This document shows positions 35,607 through 45,613 of a stretch of DNA of 64,000 nt, piece by piece. The DNA is taken from contig JAGAFR010000032.1 in assembly GCA_017612555.1 (NCBI GenBank), forward strand, positions 1 to 64,000, given 5' to 3'. This stretch comes from Lachnospiraceae bacterium (GTDB lineage Bacteria > Bacillota > Clostridia > Lachnospirales > Lachnospiraceae). The notes under the pieces are model-generated. The model made no database searches. It was given only the letters and a program-made list of their open reading frames with translations, and was not told the origin of the DNA. The translations under genes and the position numbers were made by a program. Position 1 is the first letter of the stretch. Each line of letters opens with the position of its first letter.

Positions 35607-38600
35607 ATGAAAATGAGATCATTTAAGTGCAGCGGTCTTTTGGCCCTTATACTGTCGCTGTCACTGACCTGGGAAGGATTTCTTCCCCTTACAGCGCATG
35701 CCGACGAAATACCGGATACGGAAGTTTGTGATGAGATTGAAACTGTCATAGTAGAAAGTGAAGATGAGATCGCAAATGCTGTAGAAGAGCCGGAAGAAAC
35801 CGATATGCAGGCTTCGGCTGAAGAGTCTTACGATACGCCGGATACAAGCTCTGATCCGGCTGATATGACGGTAATGTTATATTCGGTAGGAAGTGATCTT
35901 GAAGGGAAAAGTATGTCGGCAACCGTTGACATACTTGAAATAATGGAAGGTTTGGATATATCGGGCATCAAGGATCCGGAAGTTAACTTTATCGTTGAGA
36001 CCGGAGGAGTCAATACCGAGCTCAAAGACAGGTCCAGGGATACGGTCATAAACGAGCGCAGGGAGCAGATCAAGGAAGAGTATGACAAGGTACAGGCCGG
36101 AAAGGGAGAAAAGTACCTGAGAAGGTATGATTTAATAACAACGGGTGAGAATAAAATAGCGTGGAATAAGAACGAGCGTTTTGTGATCCATCCGGACAGC
36201 CTCGAACTTGCCATCACGCAGCCGTCTGATCCTACCAGGCTCATGACAAGGGCTGATGACAAGGATGTTCTTCAGGAACTTGCCGAGTTTATCAAGACGA
36301 CCAAAACAGATTATCCGGCAAAGCAGTACATGCTCATACTTTGGAATCATGGAGGCGGACCGCTTGGTGGTCTTGGAAATGACGAACGTGATGAAGGTGA
36401 AGACGGATCGACTTTTCAGGCTTATCAGATCAGACCGACCATGGTAGAAGCCGGTATAACCGAGAATGATAAATTCGCGATGATAGACTATGATGCATGC
36501 CTTATGGGCAGTCTTGAGAATATGCTCGCATGGTCTCCATATACGAGATATTATTGTGGTTCCGAGGATCTTGAATCCAATAACGGTGATTTTTACGAAA
36601 ACTGGGTGTCCGATCTGTGTAAGGCAGCTGACGGAAACAAGATCGATTTTTCCAATGAATCTGCTGTTAATACGCAGATGGAAAAGACCGGCAAGACGAT
36701 CGTGGAGGATTATTATAACTGGTATCAGGAAAAAGATGATATAGGTACAAAATCACTCACGAAGACAAGCGAAGCGGCATCCCTTGCAACTTCGCTTTCT
36801 GACTATGCAAAAGTTTGCATGGATCTGTTTGAAATCGATCCTATGGAGACCTATTACGGGGTTTATGCATTGAGAAGTTATGCGCAGGATTTCCACGGGC
36901 GTGAAAAGGGTATCACAGATCTTGTGGATTTTGTCAAATGCATGGATGATGAGTTTGGAACGATAATTGGTAAGGATGTTGCGGCCCGGTCCGATGTTAA
37001 AAATGCTGTCGCCAGGTTGAAGAGTGCAGGAAATGCGGTTGAAAGGAATCTGGGAAAGGCGGTACTGCTACATAAGGAAACATCAAAATATGAGGAGACC
37101 AATTCAGGCGGTCTGACTGTGTTTCTGCCTTATATTTCGATGGATGAAGTTAAGAATTATTTTGAAAATTATGAAGATATTGAGCCTTCATACGTACTGA
37201 ATGATTACAAGAAATTTGTCGGGGTATTCAGTGCGATGCACGTAGCCGGCGAACTTATCGCAAATAAGGACAAGGGTAGAGATGATGTAGATAAATCACT
37301 TCAGGATACACTTGAGAGCTACGGGATCAAAGATATCTATAAAGATAAAATGACTGATGTACCGGATGAGATAGCGGATCATCGGCTTCAGAATGAGGGC
37401 ATGAAGATCTATAAAGACGGTACCGATGGAAAGATATATTATAAGCGCCGTGATTTTAAACTTGTGTACAGTGTCAATCAGTCGCCGAAGATCAAAATTG
37501 GCGGAGCCGATCATTATCTCGGATATTTCCCTGCCGGAAAACGGGATACCGTTGATGATGTATGGAGACAGAAGCTTACCAATTACGAAGAGAAGAAATG
37601 GTTCGCGTTTAAGGATGCCAACGATAAGTATATACCTGTTGCCATATATAAACTGGATTCGGGGTTTGTTGATAAAGAGAATAAGGAACCCGGAGACCAG
37701 TTCGCAGCAAAAACAGATGTCATGATACCCGTAGAATATAACGGGATGCTGTGCTTCCTTGATGTCGGATTTGATGAGGGAAGTCAGACCGGTAAAGTAT
37801 ACGGTATGTGGCCTTTCGAGTATGGAAACAGGGGCTATGGACGCTACATGGATATCGAGAGCCTGAAGGAAGAGGGTGAAGAGATCAAAATACTTGCCGA
37901 TGTTCCGAATGCGCTCGAAGGAGATAAAGAAGCACAATATGATGATTCCGATCGTTCCAAATCGGTGATCGGTACGATAAATCTGGGCAAATCCACGGTA
38001 CTGTACAGAGGTGTTCAACTGTGTGCAGGAGGAAGCGATAACGATCATCTTATAGATAATGTACAGTCGATGGAGATGCTGTACTTTATGAAGGATCTGT
38101 TCGGATCCCATTATCTGTTTGATAACCTTACGGAAACAGTCAATGTATCGCTTAAGACAGACAGTACGAGCAAGCCTAAAAATCATACGCTAAACACCAA
38201 TGATATCAAGCTGGAGTTCAAGGGCGAAAAGGGTGTATATGAGGACTCGGCGTTAAAGGATGTTAAGTATTATTACAAGGACGAGGAAGGAAATCAGAAG
38301 GAACTCGTTGAAAAGGACGGAAAATTCTACACGGAATCTGATGAAGAAGATGTACCCGATACGATATTTGACATGCTCGGGCAGGATGCTCCGGAAGTCG
38401 TTACGGCCGGTAATCTGAAAGAGTTCAAGATCGAGAGAGATACGGAGATACTTGTCCTTCCGACTGATATTAAAATAGAAAATCTGGAGAAGGTTGATGA
38501 AGCAAACATCGATCTTGATAAGTATTTCAAACTGAATACCGGAGCACTTTCCGTAACGATAAAAGCAGGAAATACAACAGTAAAACCTGTATCGGAAAAT

Positions 38601-39866
38601 GACCAGTTTACGGATATCAGTAAGCCGAATGCCAAAAAGGCAATGGTATGTGATATAGAGCCCGTTACATATACCGGAAGAAACCTTCTTACAACGCAGT
38701 CAAAGTCAAAAGGCTCCAAGATGATAGACCTTGTACTGTATTCGGATGACGGCAGGAAGATACTGCAGGAAGGCGTTGACTATACGGTATCATATAAGAA
38801 CAACAAGAATGCAGCTGACAAGACGGCAGGTAAAAAAGCGCCTACACTTACGATCGCCGGTAAGGGTTACTATAACGGAATGAAATACACGGCTGTGTTC
38901 ACGATCGATAAGGCGGATCTCTCGGTGTCAAATCCGGAGGATTCAAATCTGAGGCTTAACAAGTTATTTGCCCCTCTGTCAAAAAAAGGTCTGTCACTTA
39001 CGTCAACTGTTACCCTGCCGTCAGGCGTGAAGGTTCCGGCAAATCAGTATAAGCTTAAGTATTATGTGACCAACGATGATGGCAGTGAGAGTGAAATAAC
39101 GAATGAAGAGCTGGCAAAAATGTATGAAACTGCAGAAGGGAGAATAATTCTGCTTGTTGCTGCACAGGCAATTCCAAACGCCGATAATCTGGTTGAAGGC
39201 AGCAAAGCCGAAAATCTGGTAGTCATAAATCCCAAGAGCACCGGAAGCCTGAGCGTGAGCTTGAAATCAAATAAGACAAGTGTTAAAGATAAAAAACCCG
39301 TGAATGATTTCATAAAAGAAAATCTAAAAAAGGCTTCTTTGGGAAAGAACAGCTTTGAATCCGGCGATATAGACTTCCTGGGTATGTATTATGACAGCAA
39401 AATGACACAGATTGTAGTGCCAAATGACATTGAGGCTGAGGAATACTTGATTGATAAAGCCGGAACGTTTTATATAGGGGTTGGTCTTACTGAGCAGAGA
39501 TCAAAGGAATTAAAGAATTATTCCGTTGTGCCGATTAAGGTAAACGTTACAGATGGGATAAAACTCAAGAAAGGTGACGTTACGCTTGAGAGATCGGAGT
39601 ACAAGATAGACGATCTTCAGAAACTTACCGATCGTATTCCGGTCACGCTGAAATTTGCCAATGGATTTACCTGGGACACACTCAAAGTAACATGTTCAAC
39701 AAGAAACGGCGGCACAGTGACAAAGAGTATCACGGCTGATCAGATGAGCAATAATACTATAATACTTGATGATATCGACAATGGTGTACCCGGCGATTAC
39801 GTGATCCGGATAAAGGGAGATGGAATAAATACCGGAAACCTTAAACTTACATACAAAGTCAGGTGA
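35607..39866 (+). CDS. Very large secreted clostripain-like (C11) cysteine protease
   Basis: This 1419-residue protein has a signal peptide (about 1-32) and an acidic stretch, then a C11 peptidase domain (about 85-560). The catalytic His248 is in WNHGGGPLGG and Cys298 in DYDACLMGSLENM. Clostripain enzymes cut after Arg or Lys, usually after autoprocessing. The remaining 850 or so residues are beta-rich, with repeats of the kind found in adhesins (for example ILQEGVDYTVSYKNNKN and LTIAGKGYYNGM, a Bacteroides/Clostridia surface repeat). There is no cell-wall anchor. TAAGGAGGTAAAGT precedes the ATG. Catalytic residues are intact, so it is probably active outside the cell. Confidence 0.87.
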   Translation: MKMRSFKCSGLLALILSLSLTWEGFLPLTAHADEIPDTEVCDEIETVIVESEDEIANAVEEPEETDMQASAEESYDTPDTSSDPADMTVMLYSVGSDLEGKSMSATVDILEIMEGLDISGIKDPEVNFIVETGGVNTELKDRSRDTVINERREQIKEEYDKVQAGKGEKYLRRYDLITTGENKIAWNKNERFVIHPDSLELAITQPSDPTRLMTRADDKDVLQELAEFIKTTKTDYPAKQYMLILWNHGGGPLGGLGNDERDEGEDGSTFQAYQIRPTMVEAGITENDKFAMIDYDACLMGSLENMLAWSPYTRYYCGSEDLESNNGDFYENWVSDLCKAADGNKIDFSNESAVNTQMEKTGKTIVEDYYNWYQEKDDIGTKSLTKTSEAASLATSLSDYAKVCMDLFEIDPMETYYGVYALRSYAQDFHGREKGITDLVDFVKCMDDEFGTIIGKDVAARSDVKNAVARLKSAGNAVERNLGKAVLLHKETSKYEETNSGGLTVFLPYISMDEVKNYFENYEDIEPSYVLNDYKKFVGVFSAMHVAGELIANKDKGRDDVDKSLQDTLESYGIKDIYKDKMTDVPDEIADHRLQNEGMKIYKDGTDGKIYYKRRDFKLVYSVNQSPKIKIGGADHYLGYFPAGKRDTVDDVWRQKLTNYEEKKWFAFKDANDKYIPVAIYKLDSGFVDKENKEPGDQFAAKTDVMIPVEYNGMLCFLDVGFDEGSQTGKVYGMWPFEYGNRGYGRYMDIESLKEEGEEIKILADVPNALEGDKEAQYDDSDRSKSVIGTINLGKSTVLYRGVQLCAGGSDNDHLIDNVQSMEMLYFMKDLFGSHYLFDNLTETVNVSLKTDSTSKPKNHTLNTNDIKLEFKGEKGVYEDSALKDVKYYYKDEEGNQKELVEKDGKFYTESDEEDVPDTIFDMLGQDAPEVVTAGNLKEFKIERDTEILVLPTDIKIENLEKVDEANIDLDKYFKLNTGALSVTIKAGNTTVKPVSENDQFTDISKPNAKKAMVCDIEPVTYTGRNLLTTQSKSKGSKMIDLVLYSDDGRKILQEGVDYTVSYKNNKNAADKTAGKKAPTLTIAGKGYYNGMKYTAVFTIDKADLSVSNPEDSNLRLNKLFAPLSKKGLSLTSTVTLPSGVKVPANQYKLKYYVTNDDGSESEITNEELAKMYETAEGRIILLVAAQAIPNADNLVEGSKAENLVVINPKSTGSLSVSLKSNKTSVKDKKPVNDFIKENLKKASLGKNSFESGDIDFLGMYYDSKMTQIVVPNDIEAEEYLIDKAGTFYIGVGLTEQRSKELKNYSVVPIKVNVTDGIKLKKGDVTLERSEYKIDDLQKLTDRIPVTLKFANGFTWDTLKVTCSTRNGGTVTKSITADQMSNNTIILDDIDNGVPGDYVIRIKGDGINTGNLKLTYKVR

Positions 39867-39896
39867 TCGGTTGATTATTTGAGATCCTTTTCATTA

Positions 39897-39925
39897 TTGA
39901 CAACACGAATAAAATAATATATCAT
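39897..39925 (+). promoter_or_regulatory. Promoter of the symporter gene
   Basis: TTGACA 39897-39902 and TATCAT 39920-39925 have a 17-base spacer. The -10 element falls in the left arm of the 13-bp inverted repeat. Confidence 0.55.
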
Positions 39926-39980
39926 CCCTTTAGTGCGTTGCGCTTTAACGTGTGAAAGTAACGTAGGAAAGGGATGATAT
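39919..39980. repeat. 13-bp perfect inverted repeat spanning the symporter leader
   Basis: ATATCATCCCTTT (39919-39931) is the exact reverse complement of AAAGGGATGATAT (39968-39980), 36 bases apart. The left arm covers the -10 region and the right arm holds the ribosome binding site two bases before the ATG. AACGT occurs twice between the arms. It could be a two-site operator, or an RNA stem that hides the RBS if transcription starts upstream of it. Confidence 0.7.
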
Positions 39981-39981
39981 T

Positions 39982-41508
39982 ATGTTTATTAAGATTGCAT
40001 TACTGATTCTGTTCTTTGCTGTTATGCTGTTGATCGGATTCGCATCCAAGAAGAGTGCGAAGGATGTCAGCGGATTTGTTCTCGGAGGAAGAAATGTCGG
40101 ACCGTGGCTTACGGCATTTGCGTATGGTACGTCATATTTTTCGTCGGTTGTATTTGTCGGATATGCAGGTCAGTTCGGATGGAAATACGGACTGGCATCA
40201 ACGTGGATCGGACTCGGAAATGCATTCATCGGTTCACTTATGGCATGGGTGATCCTCGGCAGAAGAACAAGGGTCATGACCAATCATCTCGATTCTGCGA
40301 CGATGCCCGAATTTTTCTCGAAGAGGTTCGAAAGTCATTCACTGAAGATCGCATCATCGGTCATCATATTCGTATTCCTGATCCCTTACACGGCATCGAT
40401 ATATAACGGATTATCAAGGCTCTTTTCCATGGCGTTTGATATACCGTACGAAGTATGTATAACGGTTATGGCTCTTTTGACTGCCGTATACGTAATAGTC
40501 GGCGGTTATGTTGCAACAGCGTGGAATGATTTTGTACAGGGCATAATAATGCTTATAGGTATAATGCTTGTCATCGCAGCAGTCCTTAACGGGAAAGGCG
40601 GGTTCATGGCTGCCGTTATGCAGCTGTCTCAGATCGAAAGTGATGTACCTCAGACACTCGGTCAGCCCGGTGCGTTTGCATCGTTCTTCGGAACCGACCC
40701 CGTCGGATTATTCGGCGTTATCATCCTGACATCGCTCGGTACATGGGGTCTTCCTCAGATGGTACATAAATTCTATGCTATCAAGGATGAGAGAAGCGTC
40801 AAGACAGGTACTGTGATATCCACAATATTTGCTATCGTTGTTGCCGGCGGAACATATTTCCTCGGAAGTTTTGTAAGATTGTTTGATGATCCGTCGCTTT
40901 ACAAGGAAGATGGCAGCATGATGTTTGATGCCATCATGCCTCATATGCTCTCAAGCCTTCCGGATATCCTGATCGGTGTAACGGTTGTGCTTGTGCTGTC
41001 GGCATCGATGTCAACGCTTTCCTCGCTTGTTCTTACATCGAGCTCGACGCTCACGCTTGATTTCATCAAAGACCTGTTCGTCAAGGATATGGACGAGAAG
41101 AAGCAGGTGCGTACAATGAGAGTGTTCATCGCGGTATTCATCATCATCTCGGTTGTTATAGCACTTAATCCGCCGACATTCATAGCTCAGCTCATGGGTA
41201 TATCATGGGGTGCTCTTGCGGGCGCGTTCCTGGGACCGTTCGTATATGCGCTTTATGATCCGAAAACTACCAAGCTTGCCGTTTGGTCGAGCTTTGTTGC
41301 CGGTGTTGGTATCACCGTTCTTAACATGTTCTTCAGCTTCTTCTCATCACCGATCGTTGCCGGTGCTGTAGCCATGGTCGTATCGCTTATCATAGTGCCG
41401 ATCGTAAGCCGGATCACACCGCAGCTGACCGATGCATCGAAGGACGCGATATTCTCGTGCTACACGCAGACTGTTGTTGTATCCAAGAAGAATTCGCTGG
41501 AAGAGTAG
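39982..41508 (+). CDS. Sodium:solute symporter family transporter
   Basis: This 508-residue membrane protein has about thirteen helices and the SSS-family pattern, with FVLGGRNVGPWLTAFAYG near the start and YVIVGGYVATAWNDFVQG in helix five, a PutP-like signature. It would move a small organic solute with sodium. GGAAAGGGATGATATT precedes the ATG and lies in an inverted repeat. It is followed by the indolepyruvate oxidoreductase and aryl-CoA ligase genes, so an aromatic amino acid, aryl acid or similar is a reasonable guess. Substrate is inference only. Confidence 0.88.
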   Translation: MFIKIALLILFFAVMLLIGFASKKSAKDVSGFVLGGRNVGPWLTAFAYGTSYFSSVVFVGYAGQFGWKYGLASTWIGLGNAFIGSLMAWVILGRRTRVMTNHLDSATMPEFFSKRFESHSLKIASSVIIFVFLIPYTASIYNGLSRLFSMAFDIPYEVCITVMALLTAVYVIVGGYVATAWNDFVQGIIMLIGIMLVIAAVLNGKGGFMAAVMQLSQIESDVPQTLGQPGAFASFFGTDPVGLFGVIILTSLGTWGLPQMVHKFYAIKDERSVKTGTVISTIFAIVVAGGTYFLGSFVRLFDDPSLYKEDGSMMFDAIMPHMLSSLPDILIGVTVVLVLSASMSTLSSLVLTSSSTLTLDFIKDLFVKDMDEKKQVRTMRVFIAVFIIISVVIALNPPTFIAQLMGISWGALAGAFLGPFVYALYDPKTTKLAVWSSFVAGVGITVLNMFFSFFSSPIVAGAVAMVVSLIIVPIVSRITPQLTDASKDAIFSCYTQTVVVSKKNSLEE

Positions 41509-41512
41509 AATG

Positions 41513-41521
41513 TGGTATAAT
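41513..41521 (+). promoter_or_regulatory. Extended -10 promoter of iorA
   Basis: TGG plus TATAAT (41516-41521) forms an extended -10. TTCGCT at 41493-41498 is a weak -35 with a 17-base spacer. It allows the ior genes to be expressed apart from the symporter. Confidence 0.6.
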
Positions 41522-41554
41522 ACCTTTATTCTGTAAAAAAAGAAGGATTTTGAT

Positions 41555-43300
41555 ATGAGTGATAGCAAAAAAGTCATGATGCTTGGTAATGCCGCGATAG
41601 CCCGCGGTGCATATGAAGCCGGAGCCAAGGTGTCAGCGGCTTATCCGGGAACTCCCAGCACGGAGATAAGCGAGAATCTGGTTCAGTACAAGGATGAACT
41701 GTACTGCGAGTGGTCGCCTAATGAGAAGGTGGCAACGGAGGTCGCGATAGGTGCGTCCATGGCAGGTGTCAGGGCGATGTGCTCAATGAAGCATGTTGGC
41801 GTGAACGTTGCTGCAGATCCGCTCTATACCGTGTCATACATCGGTGTAACGGGCGGTCTTGTCATGATAGCAGCCGATGATCCCGGAATGTATTCGTCCC
41901 AGAACGAGCAGGATACGAGGATGGTCGCTGCTGCAGCGCATGTGCCTGTTCTGGAACCGTCGGATTCACAGGAAGCCAAGGATTTTGTCAAGGCAGCATT
42001 TGATATCAGTGAAAAATACGATACACCCGTGATAGTCCGTACGACAACGAGGCTTGCTCATTCACAGGGGATGGTCACTCTTGAGGACAGAGCGGATATA
42101 CCGGACAAGACATACGAGCGCGATATCGCAAAGCGTGTCATGATGCCTGCTATGGCCAAGAAGCGCCATATCGTCGTTGAAGAACGCGAAAAGAGACTTG
42201 CGGAAGATGCGTGTGACATGCCGATCAACAGAGTTGAGATGAGAGATACGAAGATCGGTGTCATAGCAAGCGGTATTCCGTATCTGTATGTTCGTGAAGC
42301 GATCCCCGATGCCAGCGTATTAAAGCTTGGTCTCGTCAATCCGCTTCCGAGAAAGCTCATTGAAGATTTTGCGAAGAAAGTCGATAAACTGTATATCGTC
42401 GAGGAACTTGATCCTATGACGGAGACACAGGTGAAGTCGTGGGGCATCAACTGTATCGGAAAAGAGATATTCACGGTACAGGGTGAGTACAGTGCCAACA
42501 TGATAAGACAGGCGATATTGGGAAAGGATCTTGATCTGAAGGATCCTGCCGACATACCTAACAGACCTCCGATATTATGTCCGGGATGTCCCCACAGGAG
42601 TGTCTACACGGTGCTTAATAAGCTTAAACTCCATGCAGCGGGAGATATCGGATGCTATACGCTGGGAGCCGTTGCGCCGCTGTCTGTTATCGATACAACG
42701 GTCTGCATGGGATCGAGCATATCCACTCTTCACGGAATGGAAAAGGCAAAGGGCAGTGAGTATATCAAGAACTGGGTTGCGGTCATAGGTGATTCAACCT
42801 TTATGCATACGGGTGTCAATTCCCTTATGAACATGTTCTATAATCAGGGAACCGGAACAGTTATGATCCTTGATAATTCAACAACGGGAATGACGGGACA
42901 CCAGGATCATGCAGCAACGGGCAAGACGCTTCAGGGCGATATCGTTCCCGCTATCAGCATATATGAGCTGTGCCGTGCGATAGGAATAAAAAATGTAAAA
43001 GAGGTCGATGCATTCGATATCGATGAACTGGAGAAGACAGTTAAGGAATTTGTTGCAAAGGATGAACTCTGTGTCATCATCACGAAATCTCCATGTGTGA
43101 TGCTGAAGCAGAGGCCGGTCACCCACAAGTGTGTACCCGTACCGGAGAATTGTAAGAAGTGCGGAATGTGCCTGAAGCCCGGGTGTCCTGCGCTTACAAG
43201 ACTTGAGGATGGAACTATCGCTATAGATGATACACTGTGCAACGGATGCGATCTGTGCATGAAGTTGTGTAAGTTCGGGGCAATAAAGGAGCAGAAGTGA
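41555..43300 (+). CDS. iorA: Indolepyruvate ferredoxin oxidoreductase, alpha subunit
   Basis: This 581-residue TPP- and iron-sulfur-containing subunit turns aryl pyruvates into aryl-acetyl-CoA and reduces ferredoxin. It has the pyrimidine domain at the start (AYPGTPSTEISENL), the TPP-binding region with GDSTFMHTG and the MILDNSTTGMTGHQ stretch, and two ferredoxin clusters at the C terminus (CKKCGMCLKPGCP and CNGCDLCMKLC). GAAGGATTTTGAT precedes the ATG. The beta subunit gene overlaps its stop. Confidence 0.95.
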   Translation: MSDSKKVMMLGNAAIARGAYEAGAKVSAAYPGTPSTEISENLVQYKDELYCEWSPNEKVATEVAIGASMAGVRAMCSMKHVGVNVAADPLYTVSYIGVTGGLVMIAADDPGMYSSQNEQDTRMVAAAAHVPVLEPSDSQEAKDFVKAAFDISEKYDTPVIVRTTTRLAHSQGMVTLEDRADIPDKTYERDIAKRVMMPAMAKKRHIVVEEREKRLAEDACDMPINRVEMRDTKIGVIASGIPYLYVREAIPDASVLKLGLVNPLPRKLIEDFAKKVDKLYIVEELDPMTETQVKSWGINCIGKEIFTVQGEYSANMIRQAILGKDLDLKDPADIPNRPPILCPGCPHRSVYTVLNKLKLHAAGDIGCYTLGAVAPLSVIDTTVCMGSSISTLHGMEKAKGSEYIKNWVAVIGDSTFMHTGVNSLMNMFYNQGTGTVMILDNSTTGMTGHQDHAATGKTLQGDIVPAISIYELCRAIGIKNVKEVDAFDIDELEKTVKEFVAKDELCVIITKSPCVMLKQRPVTHKCVPVPENCKKCGMCLKPGCPALTRLEDGTIAIDDTLCNGCDLCMKLCKFGAIKEQK

Positions 43301-43875
43301 TGGAAACAAAGAATATTATGATCGTCGGAGTGGGCGGTCAGGGAACACTTCTTACAAGCCGCGTTCTCGGAGCGGTAATACTTGACGGAGGCTATGAGGT
43401 CAAGCTCTCGGAAGTACACGGAATGGCTCAGCGCGGAGGATCGGTAGTTACTTTTGTACGCTACGGAAACGAGGTTTTCGAGCCTATAGTTGAGGAAGGA
43501 TGTGCGGATGTGCTGATCGCTTTTGAGAGGCTTGAAGCACTCAGATATGCTCATTATCTGAAAAAGGACGGCGTCATCATAATCAACGATCAGCGAATGG
43601 ATCCGATGCCTGTAGTCATGGGTGCCGCAAAATATCCTGAAAACATCATAGAAGACCTGTCGAAGGATCACAAAGTCATCGCAGTGGATGCACTGTCGGA
43701 AGCAAAAAAACTCGGTAATCCGCAGGTGTTCAATGTCGTTATCCTCGGAGTTGCGGCAAATCATATGGAGTTTTCAAAGGATCAGTGGATGGCTGCGATC
43801 GAAAAGATCGTAAAGCCAAAGTTTGTTGATATCAACAAGAAGGCTTTTGAAAGCGGAATGGAGATTGAAAAATGA
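43300..43875 (+). CDS. iorB: Indolepyruvate ferredoxin oxidoreductase, beta subunit
   Basis: This 191-residue gamma-type domain of the 2-oxoacid:ferredoxin oxidoreductases has IMIVGVGGQGTLLTSRVLG at the start and SEVHGMAQRGGSVVTFVRYG. It forms the heterodimer with IorA. ATG at 43300 shares one base with the alpha stop (TGATG), preferred over an in-frame GTG at 43297. AAGGAG lies 8 bases upstream. It overlaps the next gene by ATGA. Confidence 0.95.
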   Translation: METKNIMIVGVGGQGTLLTSRVLGAVILDGGYEVKLSEVHGMAQRGGSVVTFVRYGNEVFEPIVEEGCADVLIAFERLEALRYAHYLKKDGVIIINDQRMDPMPVVMGAAKYPENIIEDLSKDHKVIAVDALSEAKKLGNPQVFNVVILGVAANHMEFSKDQWMAAIEKIVKPKFVDINKKAFESGMEIEK

Positions 43876-45170
43876 TCTGGAATGAAACCAAAGAATGCAT
43901 GAGCCGCGATGAGAAGATGACACTTCAGAGTGCCAGGCTCGTAAAGCAGGTCGACAGAGTGTACCACAATGTCGAGTATTACAGAAAGAAGATGCAGCAG
44001 GTTGGACTCGAACCCGGTGATATTAAAGGGATCGAGGATCTGCCGAAACTTCCTTATACGACCAAGGATGATCTTCGCGATAACTATCCGTTTGGTCTGT
44101 TTGCGGTTCCGCGCGAGCAGATCGTCCGCGTTCATGCATCGAGCGGTACTACCGGTAAAGCAACCGTTGTAGGATATACAAGGCGTGATATAGATATCTG
44201 GGCAGAGTGTGTTGCAAGATGTATGACCGGAGCAGGCGTCAATTCAAAGGATATAATACAGATCGCGTACGGGTATGGTCTGTTTACGGGAGGACTCGGA
44301 GCACATTATGGTGCAGAGTTCATGGGCGCCATGGTCGTTCCTCAGTCAACGGGAAATACCAAGAAGCTCCTTACCATGATGGAGGATTTCGGCGTCACGG
44401 CGATCGCCTGCACGCCTTCATATCTGCTTCATATCGCTGAGGTTGCAAAGGAATCCGGGATCATAAACGATCTGAAACTCCGTGTTGCCATATGCGGAGC
44501 TGAACCATGGACCGAGAACATGCGTCACATGATCGAAGAAGAACTTGGTATCAATGCGTTTGACATTTACGGCTTGTCTGAAGTCATGGGACCGGGAGTG
44601 GCGTGCGATTGTATTCACCATAAAGGTCTTCATGTTCATGATGATCACTTCTATCCTGAGATAATCGATCCCAAGACACTGGAGCCGATAGGAGAAAAGG
44701 TTACAGGCGAACTGGTATTTACCACGCTTACCAAAGAAGGACTTCCTCTTATCAGGTACAGGACCAAGGATCTTACCAGCATAGAATACGACAAGTGCGA
44801 ATGCGGACGTACACAGCCGAGAATACAGAAGTTCAAGGGCAGAAGCGATGACATGCTCATCATCCGCGGAGTTAACGTATTCCCGTCTCAGGTTGAAGCA
44901 GCACTTCTTGAAATGGATGAGACAACGCCCAACTATATGATGATAGTCGATCGTGTCGATCATCAGGACACTCTTGAAGTTCAGGTTGAGGTTGATGAGA
45001 GTTACTTTGACGATGACATGAGAGGACTTGATAATCTTTCCAAGAGAGTTGCGGGAACACTTAAACAGGCACTGGGACTTGCGGTCAAGGTTACGCTTGT
45101 AGAGCCCAAGACTCTGCCGAGATTTGAAGGCAAATCAGTACACGTTACCGACAATCGTAAGCTCGTGTAA
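43872..45170 (+). CDS. paaK: Phenylacetate-CoA ligase family enzyme
   Basis: This 432-residue AMP-forming acyl-CoA ligase has the motif HASSGTTGKATVVGYT (P-loop), DIYGLSEVMGPG and the C-terminal hinge GRSDDMLIIRGVNVFPSQVE. In anaerobes it pairs with IorAB, either activating aryl acetates or releasing them. ATGA overlap with iorB shows tight coupling. Which aryl or branched acid it takes cannot be read from the sequence. Confidence 0.92.
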   Translation: MIWNETKECMSRDEKMTLQSARLVKQVDRVYHNVEYYRKKMQQVGLEPGDIKGIEDLPKLPYTTKDDLRDNYPFGLFAVPREQIVRVHASSGTTGKATVVGYTRRDIDIWAECVARCMTGAGVNSKDIIQIAYGYGLFTGGLGAHYGAEFMGAMVVPQSTGNTKKLLTMMEDFGVTAIACTPSYLLHIAEVAKESGIINDLKLRVAICGAEPWTENMRHMIEEELGINAFDIYGLSEVMGPGVACDCIHHKGLHVHDDHFYPEIIDPKTLEPIGEKVTGELVFTTLTKEGLPLIRYRTKDLTSIEYDKCECGRTQPRIQKFKGRSDDMLIIRGVNVFPSQVEAALLEMDETTPNYMMIVDRVDHQDTLEVQVEVDESYFDDDMRGLDNLSKRVAGTLKQALGLAVKVTLVEPKTLPRFEGKSVHVTDNRKLV

Positions 45171-45198
45171 ACTCTCTCAACAAATAGGAGGAAAAGGT

Positions 45199-45609
45199 AT
45201 GGCTATCAAACAGGTTACAGTGTTTATCGGAAATAAAGAAGGACGTATAGAAAAGGTCACTGAAGTGCTCAAGGATAATGATATCAATATCAGTTCACTC
45301 TCACTGGCTGAATCGGTAGATTTCGGTCTCCTGCGTCTTATAGTATCTGAGCCGGAGAAAGCAAGGGACGCACTTAAGGATGAGGGACTGTCGGTAAGAC
45401 TGTCGGACGTGATCGCTGTTGAGATATCAAATGATAAGGGCTCTTTGCATGAACTCCTGACCGCGCTTTCTGATTTTAACATAGAGTATATGTATGTACT
45501 CTCAAGTGCCGAAAAAGCTTCGATGGTGTTGAAGATCAAAGACATAGAGGCAGCGGAATCCGTTATTAAAAAAGGCGGTTTCAGACTGCTCGGACAAAAA
45601 GAGGTGTAA
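45199..45609 (+). CDS. Tandem ACT-domain protein
   Basis: This 136-residue protein consists of two ACT domains, VTVFIGNKEGRIEKVTEVL and VEISNDKGSLHELLTALSD, which bind amino acids. Proteins of this type recur beside ior and paaK genes, where they probably sense an aromatic or branched amino acid. AGGAGGAAAAGGT precedes ATG at 45199. It is convergent with the aminotransferase gene, 4 bases apart. Confidence 0.88.
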   Translation: MAIKQVTVFIGNKEGRIEKVTEVLKDNDINISSLSLAESVDFGLLRLIVSEPEKARDALKDEGLSVRLSDVIAVEISNDKGSLHELLTALSDFNIEYMYVLSSAEKASMVLKIKDIEAAESVIKKGGFRLLGQKEV

Positions 45610-45613
45610 CGAT

